Assembly (NCBI GenBank): GCA_035222895.1
Contig: JAVYIG010007436.1
Coordinates: 1-64,000 of the forward strand
DNA: 64,000 nt
Direction of reading: 5' to 3'
Source: Strongylocentrotus droebachiensis
Lineage: Eukaryota; Echinodermata; Echinoidea; Camarodonta; Strongylocentrotidae
The notes beneath the pieces are model-generated. The model did no database searches, had not been told where the DNA came from, and was given only the letters and a program-made list of their open reading frames with translations. The translations under genes and the position numbers were made by a program. Shown here piece after piece: positions 22,933 to 35,700 of this stretch (its first letter is position 1; each line of letters starts with the position of its first letter).

Positions 22933-25900
22933 TGTATTGTTTACCCAGGGGGCCTCATCAGTATTCATACTGTTCTCCCTGAGGGCCCTGCAATCATATT
23001 TCATATTTTAAATCCTGCGGCATGTATTTTTGTTTCAAAAGTAACATAAATGTCATGTCAGTTTTTAATTAAGCGAACCATACAAGACCGAGATGGCTTT
23101 TTGAAGCCAAATTTATTACAATAGATGGAATGCTGTATGAAAATCAAATGTGCTTCAATAATTTGGTTTATAAATTAATATAACAAATGGTAGTAGCAAT
23201 ATGCTCCGTCCTATTGTCTTGATATGGCTCTATTTTTTTAACCATTACTTTGTCACGAAAGGCCCAATTGTTCGTGTTATAATACCACAAAACATTGTAA
23301 AATATATTTCTGTTTGGAGATTATGATATTAAACGGGTTCGTAAACTACTCACAGGTCTTCGTGTGCGTATTTGTCCTGGGCAATGGCTCCAGTTATAAT
23401 GACAATCATTGCAGGAATACCTTAAATAATAACAATAAAAAAAAGGGGGGAAGACAATTATGATTAAATATATTTTCACGTGTCAATGGACAGTTTTAAG
23501 GTCTTTCCCTAAAAGGAGGTTAAGATAAAATGCCTGTTTGCAATCGCAATTGTGTGATTTAAGCAAAGTGAAAGGAAAGGGTGCAGATGGTCACTGTTAT
23601 TACAATCGCTAAGATAACATAGCAGTGGGGTCATGTAGCATGCAGGCATTCAGATAAGATGTATAAAGACCTTGTTTGTGTTTTTCTTCTTCTAGAGTAC
23701 AACGATCAATTTGTGGATCACTCGACAGATGTACAGATCTTATTTAAATGGAAAACCGTTTTGAACGATTATGTAGACATCACAAATGGCCTGCCCAAGA
23801 TCCGACCATGCAGCTAAAACTATTACGCTGTGAAGCCATGATACTGTGAAATTAAGCATCAATAGCGTCGGCAAAATTCACCCCTCCCGTTTCAGATAAT
23901 CATCTGTCTACCACAAAATGTCACATATTTTGAAAAATATGGTAATGAAACCCTTTCACGAAGAAGAAATCATGCATGCATATAGCAATCTTTGAATACA
24001 ACTCTTTTAAATGCAGGTAATTTAATATTATTGTTGTTGATGTAAATTTCATATGTATTTTATTCTATAAAACATTCTAAATTATATAAATATAAATATA
24101 TATATATATTTATAAATATCTATAAATTATATTCTGTATCCATTAAAAACACATATAATTTGGTAATGATCAGTTACGATACTACTGGAAACGATTTTTT
24201 AAATGGTTGTACCCCAAGCAACGGCACCAGCTTTGACCATGAATTGTGGAATGTAGGTATCAAAGATCTTGACGATGATGAGATAAGTGTTGTATCCCTC
24301 CACACCCATCCACGTGATCGAAGATAGAACGAAGAAGTGAACGAGCGCTGTAATGAACCCGCATGGACCTGCCTTTACATTACATTGACGTTTGGCACTG
24401 TCCAGTGACATCATGACAATGAACGATACGTAGAGACAGAGTAACGTCAGGCACAGGCAAATAAAGATCTGGTTGGTCTGTTTCCCCCTCAGAACTCTTT
24501 CAGTTAACAAAAATAGGAAGTTAATTTGTATTTGATTAATACATTTATGAATGTAGTGCATATATTATTATTTAGGAATAAATTGTTGGTGCTAGAGATT
24601 AATGATTTTATAGGCAATAGCAAAATATGCAGCATGCACAATTTGTCCGTCAGTTCGTCCGTACCGCTTTCTCGTTTAATATTGCAATTTCTCCAGAACC
24701 ATCTGAGATATGAACTTTATGATAATATGTATCACCATAGGAAGACAATCCCATTAGATCTTGGAGTAACTAGGTCAAAGGTCACAGAGGTCAACTTTTG
24801 AAATTTCAGGTATTGGCCTCGTTATCTTGATATCTTAAGAACCACTAGAGATATGAGGCTCAAACTTAGTGACAATTATGTGTTACCATAGGAAGACGAT
24901 CTGATCAGATTTGGGGTTAATAGGTCAAAAAGGCAAAGTTTACGGAGGTCATTTTCCGAAATTCCAGATACACTACTATGAGCCTTGCAATCACGATATA
25001 ATTTATCAAGAACCACTCGAGATATAGGGTTCAAGCTTTGTAATAGTAGGTCAAAGGTCAATGGTCATAGAGGTCAATTTCTGAACTTAATTATTTTTAG
25101 CCTTGCTATTGCAATATCTAAACATGATGACAATATTATTATTATTATTATTATTAATATTTATTCGGCAATTCACAAAAAAATATAACAATGTAAATAT
25201 AGGTAAACAAATATTACTACAATGTATTAATAGGATATAATTTTGGGGTTATAGTAGATCAATATCATTCAGCTGACAATTGCGTTTTTTTTTTCACTAT
25301 CATATGTCATTGGTCATAACATCCTTTTTCTATAGTGAATTAATGGAGGATGCACATGGGAGAGTTTTATTTCTTGACGCAACGTGATTCCGCATCTGTG
25401 TTTAAACAACGAATCTGAAGTAAAATCATGATCCAGACGCTTTACTATAATTGTATAGATATTTATGAGATGGATAACCTTAACAAAATAATTTGGACTA
25501 GACTCTTACCTATTTGATATATATGTTGCAAGGGTGACAAGCAGGCTAACTATTGAAATACAACATCCTATGTACGTTAGAACTTCGTATGCTTGTTCAG
25601 AAGGCCCATCCTCTCTGGAAGTATCCTACAAAAACGATAAATTTATCACCAATTTTATTATCCAGCTCATTCAACACTCAACCAAAACATAGAGCTATAT
25701 GAAAACCCAAGATGTATGTGTGAGTTCTAGGTTAGTTTAGATTGCTGTAATCAATTTGTCGCCTTGGATGGACACGCCCCATGTGAGAAGCCCCATCCCA
25801 CACCAACAAAAAATCCACTCCTGAAATTAAAAAACAAGAAAAGGAAGAGGACAAGGAAGATCATAAGCGAGAAAATACAAGAAACAAGAAAAATGCTCAA

Positions 25901-28900
25901 ACTATCCATAAATGAAATCACTTCAATCAGACGCTACGTTCTCTCTTTTAAATATACTTTATCTCTAAAATTAATGAAGAACTATAGAAATTTAAATAGA
26001 CCGCGATTACATTGTGTGTTTACAAGGGCTTCAGTATAGAAAGACAATAGCGGGCCTTTCCCACAAAATCCGGGGATCTTGTGTTAAATGGGGAAGTCTC
26101 TTCCTGGAAAGAAATATTCCTCGCAACTTCCAACATTAAAGATGAAAGTATTTCCAATGGGGGAGAGATAACATGCAATCCCTCAGGATTCTCAGGCAAC
26201 GTGCTCTGACAAATAAAGATGAGAAAGATCTTACCATAAGGACGGCAAAGTTGGTGAGATGGTTACATCCACAAACGATCTCCTCCTTCTCATTGGAAGG
26301 AGGACCACAGTTATCATCATCAGGTGATCTAATTCCAGATGCCGAAATAAGATGACACCCTTCTTGGGACCAGTCGCCAAAGCCAACATCCCAGTATGAA
26401 CACGACGGATTCGGTAGACCAGTCTTGTATTAAAGGGAATTAAAATATAAAATAAAGTGTTGATGACTATTAGTTGTTTTCATAGGAGTTCAACTATTAT
26501 TAAAAACACATAATGCATGCCCTTGTCTGATATAGAAACATACGATACAAATAATACATGTTTGAGAGCAGGCGCGGATCCACGGGGGAGGGGGCAGACC
26601 CGTCGGCCCCCCTGCCCCACCCCCCCCCCAAAAAAAATAGTTTCTCACAAATTAGGCTGCCTGAGTCACCGCAAAATATTTCCTCAAAAATTGGACACCC
26701 CGCCCCCCCCCAAAAAAGGTGTCTATTACCCCCCCCCCCCCCCGGCCTATTCACCGGCTGGCTGAGTCGCAACTGAGTATTCTCACGGATTGGAATCCAC
26801 CCCCCCCCCTTGCCACCGGTTGGATCCGCTACTGATTGAGAGTGCATTGATGAATATGCACTGCACGCAGGTTAAGTCACAGTAGCCTAGGATAATGGAC
26901 GAGACTTGTCGAGTTCTTTGTCATTGTGACTTACCCAAGTGCAGTGCATATCACTAATGCACGAGCTAAAAACATGTAGTATTAGTTTTGTAAGATGGGT
27001 CTACAATATGAGTATACTTTTATAAATGTAATTTCAATTATTTAAACACTTTTTTTTTTCTGACTTGTTTTTCAATCGATCTTATTTACAAATATGTTTA
27101 AATAAAAATATGAGTATCAAGTCGAAAAATTGACGGTTGTTATAACCAAAATGCACTCCCCTTGCATATGGCAAACATTTATGCACGCACACGTGATCAA
27201 TTTCGACACTTCTCATTGGCTAAATTCTTAATCCCATTTTAAAATGTGAAAGAATGATACGGAAATAATACTTGAAAATGAGAGAAAGCACATCTATTTG
27301 TGCAGAAACTTCGAAAATGACATTCCTTAGGGCCTACCTCTATCGGGGTAAAAGTAAAATTGATGGGTTCTGTCAGATTTGATATTGTCTCGTTCCCGAT
27401 GCTCAGTGATATTACAGGTGTGTTAGCAGATCGGTCGATTCCTTCACTCGTGTTCTTCAATGATTCAGAAATGAAAAGGGCTGGTGTGGAAAAGACACTG
27501 AAGATCACGCGAACATAGACGATAGTACTAGAACTTCCTCTAGATTTAGACGATAAAGCAGAAGAAATGGCAGATGGTATGTTGACAACAGCGATATTAT
27601 TGGGTTGTGTAGCTTCAGCATGATCTCCTTTTGAAGTTTGGATGCTGGTGTCAGAATTGGTCAGATCAGAACTGTCTCCTGTTAACGAGAGGACTAGGCC
27701 TTTTTTGATGTCATCGGTAGATACGCTTTTGACCTGAAACGTTCAGAAAAATTTAATTTGAAAATTGTCAAATAAGAACGTTGCTTTTGCCATTAATACT
27801 AGAGTATATGCAGGATTAATAAGGCGCCTAATGCACTTAAAATTTAGATACTCAAGAGGCGAAGTATTCTAATTGGGAAATGAAGCTTTTGGCAAGTTTC
27901 ATTGACAGATATTTCATTTTGAGCAGGAGTTTTAGTAGATATCAACTATATTCACAGTTATTTACATTCTTCTTGATGGAAATAATTGGTCTTTGCTGCT
28001 CTGCTAAGGGGAAAAGGGTCTGCTATAATCGGCGTTTTATTCGTCATAGAATATCAACATTTCTACGTACCTGCACGGCAATATTTGGTTGTTGAATGGA
28101 AAAATTTCCACCGGCCCCTACAGGTATGCTCTTGATCTGCTTCTCAAATACGCTGACGACTTTACTAACAGAGGATGCTGCTGATTCAAGTTGTGTTGAG
28201 TTAACCTGAGCGATGTTACTCACTATTGCAACAATAGATGCAGTAACCTGTTATTCGAAATCAAGTAAGCACCGTCACTTACATATTCTGAATGCAGTAG
28301 CGTTTATTAGCATGAAATTAAAAAAAACACAGGTGGGATTGGGGATAAAATTTGGACAGTCGGATTTGACAAGTTCTTAAACAAAATGGCAAATTCAAAT
28401 CTTCACAGTGACAGGCCAATACATACAAGTAATATAGCCGGATTAGCCAGTGAAAAGTTTAACAAATCTGAGTCGTAATCACTTCATATTTTAATATGCA
28501 TTTACTGGACCCGTTTCACAACAAATTGAATGAAAACAAAGAGTCAAATTACATGAAATATTTTTGGAAAGAGTGGTATTCGCGAGACTAAATTTAGAAA
28601 CATACCTTTTCACTGTAGTTCGTTTGAGCAAATTGACCGATATTTGAAATTATAGTTGCAATCGAAGAAATGTCATCAGAGACGATATCATCGGTGTTAC
28701 TTGTCACCACACTGACCTCCTCACTGAGCTTAGCAATATTTTCATCTGATACATTAACCTTCAAACAAACAATTTAAATACCAGTCCAAATGTGTTTGCT
28801 TGTATTGTTCTATAGAGTCATTCAAACAAAATAAAAAGTATAGATGAACTTTCTTTTTTACATCAGTCTTCTGTCTATAGGACCGGGTGTGTCCACTGTT

Positions 28901-31900
28901 ATGGCAGGAGCCCTTTTTCATCTAGAAATGTTGCTCACAATACAGACTAGGTAAAATCTGCCTCAAGTCAGAGAGGGTATTAGCCTACCTGTTTCATTTC
29001 TAAGCATAACAACTTATCACTGAATGTTCTGCTTACATCTCTGTTTTATACATTGGGCTGATTTTAATTACTTTCGTAAATATTTTATTCATTGTATTTG
29101 TTATTGTTCGAATTATGTACTTTGAATTATAGTTTTTATCTTTTTCAACGCAGAAATAAAATCAATCAAACAAACAAACAAACAAACGAATTTTATGTCG
29201 TTTCTAGGATTGTGTCTAATCAGTAATAAACTTCAAAACTACATTGAAATTGGCTTGGTGAAAATCAATTGCTTTCGATCGGTCCCGAATATTCCATAAT
29301 CAGTGGTCTCGTGACTGTGTGGTGAGAATTCAAGAAAATAATCTTGAAACGGTTAAAATAGATATTTCAATATTTAAAATACCTCTGAATATTGGCTAAG
29401 TAAATCGCTGACATTTCTGAATGGTCCACAGTTATCCATGGGAAGCCACGTACTCTGTGAAATCAGATCACCGACGCATATGGCACGACCGATTGGTTGG
29501 GTGGCTGTCAAACAAATTCACAAACATTTACTATTCCCCATATTATTATTGAAATTCATGAAATAAATATTTTGATCTTTTTTAATTGAAAGTGTCTTGA
29601 TAAAATCATTTAAAAAATGATGACAAAATCATATTTATTGGAATATACAAGTATATATAGCTGTAAAAACTTAAATCGTCTAAAGTTCATTCTTCCGTGA
29701 AATTTGTTGGGAATTCGTCTTCTAGAGTTTCCCGTTTGTTCATTTAAATTAACTAGACTCTAAATAACTATTTACAGTTGAATTTCATACAAAGAGGGAT
29801 AGAGGCAGGCAGAACGTGCATGAGAAGTAATTACCGTTCGTTGTGTTGAATGGACATACTTCAGTAGGTTCAGTTGAGTTCGCCCATGATCCGTTCTCAC
29901 CCTCTAGGAAATTGATTTTTAGTCCAAAACGCGATGACGTCCATGTCATATACTTACAGATCGCTGGGTTCCATGAATATAAGAAAAAAAATATATAAGG
30001 AGCGAGCACTAAAGGTATTAATACTATGTTCGTTTTGGATGAAATGAGACAGTTTTGAGTTCTCCTAATTGTCTGTTTATACAAACAATATCGTTAAGAC
30101 TCTAAACTTCCTGCAAAACTATATTCACTAACAACTTTTTTAAAGGCATGCCATTGTTCTTTTCCTAGCCACTATGCCAATTGTAAATGCAGACAACAAT
30201 TATGTGTAATCTTTAACAGTCGTTGTAAAATGATTCTGTGGCAATCTATTTTTTCGTAATTATAATGTAAGTAGAAGTCAATATTGAATTCCAATAAACG
30301 AAGATGACCCTTGACTAATTCTTACCCGTGTTCTCGATTTCTACACTGCTGACATCGAGAAAACCATTCGAGTTGTTAGCCAATCTATCAAGAGCTTGAC
30401 TAACAAGATCTAGTTCACGAAATGCAGTCAGAATGGAATTCTTGATGTAGACATTCAGGTCAGCAATCACACCTCCTTGCCTGGTGAGGTTGCTGCATAC
30501 CACCGATGGTGACAGGTTCTTGATAGAGGGATCATTCTTAAGACCTTCAAGAACCTATACAAAACGAAATATATCATGGTGTATTACCAATTTGTTTTAA
30601 ATTTTGTTTTCTTCTTCTATTCCTCTTTTAACTATAAACATAAAAGGTACATAATGGATTGGATACAGGCGTTATAATTTTGGGAGATATAGTGGTATGA
30701 CTGCGAAAATTTTAAAGCATTTCAAATTATGTTCCAACCGTTGTAGGCTAATAAAGCTTAATAATTACAAACTTTGATCAAAATATCAATGCCCTTGTAT
30801 CTTTCAAACATTTAAATTTGTAATCACAGGGTATACAATGTTCATTGTAGAGATTGAGACCAAAATTGCCTCATTGTTTTACGGCACATTTCAATATAAG
30901 TCTTTCTAAGCATGGATCCAATGTTTGGTGGTCATGTCTGTGTGCATGTTTTGTGTAATTGTCTTCAATCTTTCCTATAAATATATTTCTTAGTACTTAC
31001 ATAATTAGTGATGTTGCGTGATATCTCGAGATAGCGGGCGGAAGTTTGTTCAGAGAGGTCATCATTCGGAGTGAGATTAAATTTCAAATCAGAAAGTTGG
31101 ATGTTGGTCACACCTGCATCAAGAGAAACGTCAAATATTATGTTCGTATAATAATAATAATAACAATATTTATGAAGCACAACATATCCATATCTAGAGA
31201 TGCTCAAGGCATATACCAATATTTACATTTATATCAGGAATTCAACATACTTAAGATTAAAGGAATATTAAATGTTAAATTACATGTAAGTTCATCATGG
31301 CATCTTAATATAATTGTATAGATCACTGTAGTTTCCGGAACATCTGTGTTACCTTTTGCTTATAATCTTTCCTTATTCCTTTTAAACGACTCTTTCAAGT
31401 TGAACTGCTTTGAGAAAATAAACCATCTTTCAATGCACATCGCATGAAAGATAAACCAAGTAGGTCTTCGGAAAAGAATGTATACACACTATATTGTGAT
31501 TTTTTTTTTTTACAATACCCTTCGTTGTATAACAAATTAAAATCGAGGCTATCTGACTGATATTAACTGGATGGGGATGTAATATATGTTTTCAGACCGC
31601 AAGGGATCTAAAGTTTTCCTCGTGAACATAACCACTTTGGAAAATATAACCCCAAAGCGGTCCAAATATTGTTATACCCTGCCGGTCAATATATGTATAA
31701 ATAGAAACCGGTTTCCGGACCTGCAATATAGGGCATGCGGATTGGTGGAAAGATAAGACAAAAACACGACATTCTTTAACCTCACCTTTAATGTAGATAG
31801 ATGCAATCTCCGTATCTATAGATCTTTCATTTCCAAAGCCTCGGCAGAAGTAATATCCAATATCACTTGTGGAAACGGATGGTATAAGTAGAGTGCTTTG

Positions 31901-32714
31901 ATTTCTCTTGTTGGGTAGAGGATGGCCATCTTTGTACCACATATAATATTCAGCATTGTTGAAACTGCATGTGAGCTCTTCTACGCGGGTGCCCATTTCC
32001 ACCGTTTGGTTCTTAGGATGATTGGCTACTTCAACAGGAACTATATTTTTAAAAAAATTAGAATCATAGGAGTTAGATATGTCGTAGTAGAGTGGATTAA
32101 GCACTTGACTTGACATTCAAAAGTCGTGGGTTCGATCCACAATATGGCATTACTGTCTTTTGGCAAGGCATTAATATAAAAATAAAACATAGCAGTGAGG
32201 GCATTAGTAAGAATTACCCCCACAAGGTACCTTGGGAACAGTTTAACACACCCCAGGATATAGCCGAGGTTGTTTGGACTGTTTCGAAGGTACCGAGTGT
32301 AGAAGAAAAAATGATGAAATTGTTGTGTATCAATTGTTTTTAGCATATTTTTCATTAGCATTTACCAATGACCGGTCATTAATTAAATAACGTGTTAAGC
32401 AAAGTAAATGCCTGGTCACGTGTACGCTCTCTACCAATCATTTGATTAGAATCCGCTCCATCATCTCATGATGTACATTTGCCACTCCATACCCAGGAGA
32501 GAAATGGTTAACTGGTAGGATGACGAAAGCCTTTGTGTTAGTAATTGTCGTAAATTATATCCTCACGGTGACTATTATGGTATATATATATATATATATT
32601 CCCCAGAGAGTGGAGATGGTGCACAATGTGCGTGAATGAATTCGATGACCGGGGTAATAATACCTGTAAAGCGCTAAGAGAAGGTATTTCGTATTAAGCG
32701 GTTTATAAATCAAA

Positions 32715-32747
<33 letters not shown>

Positions 32748-35700
32748 ATTATTATTATTGTCATAGGTAGAGCACTGTGGCATTATAGAGCATAGCTTTT
32801 CCACAAAACAAAAAAAGTGGAAAATTACGTCTTCCAAAATTTAGAACGACACAAGGTCAATTTTTATTGTCTTTTGTGGGCAGTGAGTTTTGGAAAAGAT
32901 TACCTATTAATGTAAGATTAACAAGGTCTAGAAATAGGTTTGTTGAACAAATCATGAATGAAATATCAAAAAAAATAATCTGCATATGTACTCAAATTAT
33001 ATTTTACATTATCAGTTTGTAAATTGTAAGACATTGTTAAGTATTCTTATTTTTTTTTTAAAGTATTGATTGTAGTCGGCAATTCATTATATTTGTTTTG
33101 TTACGTTTTCTAAACTGATTTGTACCAAAATACTTTGTTTAGCTGTTTAAAGGGTTAGGCCCGACAAGCACATGTGCTATTATCTTGCCCCTTTTACCAA
33201 CCAATGGTTTCTTTTCTTGTATATGTAGACACACTGAGTGAAATGTATTACTGTATTTATGTTGGTAAATAAATCAAATAAATCAAGTACATGGCTATAA
33301 GGAGCCATCTAGAACTCAAAGATAGTGAGGTTAAGTTTATCATCGCCCTTAGAACAGATTGAATGCATTCCCAAATCAATTCACTAATACGGGGTGTCTC
33401 CTCAGATAAAATAACTTGAAAATAATTATTAAGGCAAGTACCACAACTATTTAACAATGTAAATTAATGAACATCCATACCGGGTAATCCTCGATTAAAC
33501 CTAGAACGAAACAACCAATATGACTTATAACTTATTGTTATTTACTGGCACTCACTATTTAACCTGCCACATCCGATAGGTAATCAACCACTTACATGTA
33601 CTAAAATTCAACGGTATTTAACAAATTCATCCAATTATATTTTTTACTTGATAGACACGATATTTGAAGGGAAAAAATACTCACGAGTGGGTTCGGGGAT
33701 GACATCACAATGATCGCCCTCGTATTCACCATGGCAGGCACATTGGTATGGTCCTGATCCTTCATAGCTACAATCACCATTGATACACGGATCACGAACC
33801 TTACAAGGGTCTGTAGATATAAATTCCAAAGAAAGGGAGAGAGAAGAAAAAAAACATTAACGTTGGCATATGAAGCAGAAATGGGGGATGAGGGAGTGGG
33901 GAGCTACACCCCCCCCCCCCCCCCCCCTCCCCAAGAATCAAGAAACAACCAAAATTCGGTCAAACATCAGCTCCCCATCGTGTAGCGGTAAGCAATAGGG
34001 GAATCACATAGGCTGTTAAGAGTTTTTAAAAATCCATGACAAGCCACTAAATGACCTTTTAAGAAAGAAGATACTGGTATTCATAGCTGATGATGTCTCC
34101 ATCTTTCGTCATGGAGATATTGGTTAGGTAAGAACAAACATTTCACAAATATCAAATTGGTTTATTATCATGATGATAGTGCCTATTATCATGATTATTT
34201 GTTGGCTAATTTGCGCTGATTTACGAAATGTATGTACGCATGAGGTAATAGTAAAAATAAAAATATCAGTATCAATAATATCAATAGAAATATTAATGAT
34301 AGCATAAGTAGATATCCATGTACAGATAAATGAACGAAGCCTGGTCGCAATGGTATACTTACTTTGTACAGTAAACAGAAAAGTACAGTTGGCAATATTT
34401 CCAAAGTAATCTTTAGCTTCACATGTGATGTTAGTGTCTCCAGGATGAGAAAGATCTATGTATGTGTGATAGCAGTTAACGGACGGATCGGGATCTACGT
34501 TGTCTGACACAGATGGAATGGACGCATTGATAGCAAATGGGCGTCGATCCGCGATGGCTGTTTGGTTACGGCATTCCCACCTAGGAGGCTCCGTGTCTGC
34601 AAAAAACAAGACAAACTACAACATTAGGAGTTATAGTGTACGTAGCATCTGAAATAAATCCTAAATTAATATGAAGTTCAACTGCCTTGTTTTGCTTACT
34701 TATTAAGTACCTGAACGAACACACAAGATTAAAAGTTGTATCATACCAAGGAGGATATTAGCTGGTATCTATTTGATCATACCTTGCACTGTAATCACGA
34801 ACGTACACGTCCCAATGTTTCCTGATTCATCTGTAGCATTACAGGTAACATCGGTATCTCCAAACTGGAAGTCATCACTGGAGGTATGAGAGCAGATCAC
34901 AGACGGGCTAAGATCAGTATTGTCTGATGCCTTTGGGTTGATGGTGATGTGGGAAGATGTAAGAAGACCTTGGTCCGTGGCGGAAGTTACATCAGGGCAG
35001 TTCAAACGGGGAGGGTCGCCATCTTAGAATATTGATTTTGGGATAACCAAACATAAAGTGAGTGGTGGCCTAATACATGTTTTTCTCAAAATAATGTAAT
35101 GTAACGGTGAAAAAATTACCACAAGAAAATGGTCATGTTTAATGTATTTTAATTTGAAAGTAAAACGACCCGTGCTACATATCCTCTTACATACTATGGC
35201 CGTGTTCTCTCGCATCACTTAATAACCGGTGCACCCTCCCCTCCCCAAAATACCAGTGGCTCCTCTCAATGGCTGAACCATCCAACACCACTGAAATGGA
35301 GAACTTTGGGGGGCTGGAAATGTAGTGTTACTAATACTGGATCTTGCACTTTCTTGACGAATTACAGACCCCAACATTGCAAACCCCCAAAACAACAATA
35401 GAATTGATAAACCGATTATGGGTTATAAAGGTAGATACATTAAACAACATATTTTGCAAATAAAAATATAAAGTAACTGAACTGCAAACTTGCAGCACTG
35501 GCAATTACGATTCAGGAATTGTCATGCACATGAAACGGAGTTCGGACATTGGGAAAGTATACTAGATTTTCTTGTTATACCAAAGTTTAACTATAATATT
35601 CTTCAATTCCTGAAATACTCTATTAAAACACGAGTGTCAACTGAATTGCTGAAATAATTGTCTGATAATGTTGTGGTTATTCTTCCGTTTTGATACGTAC

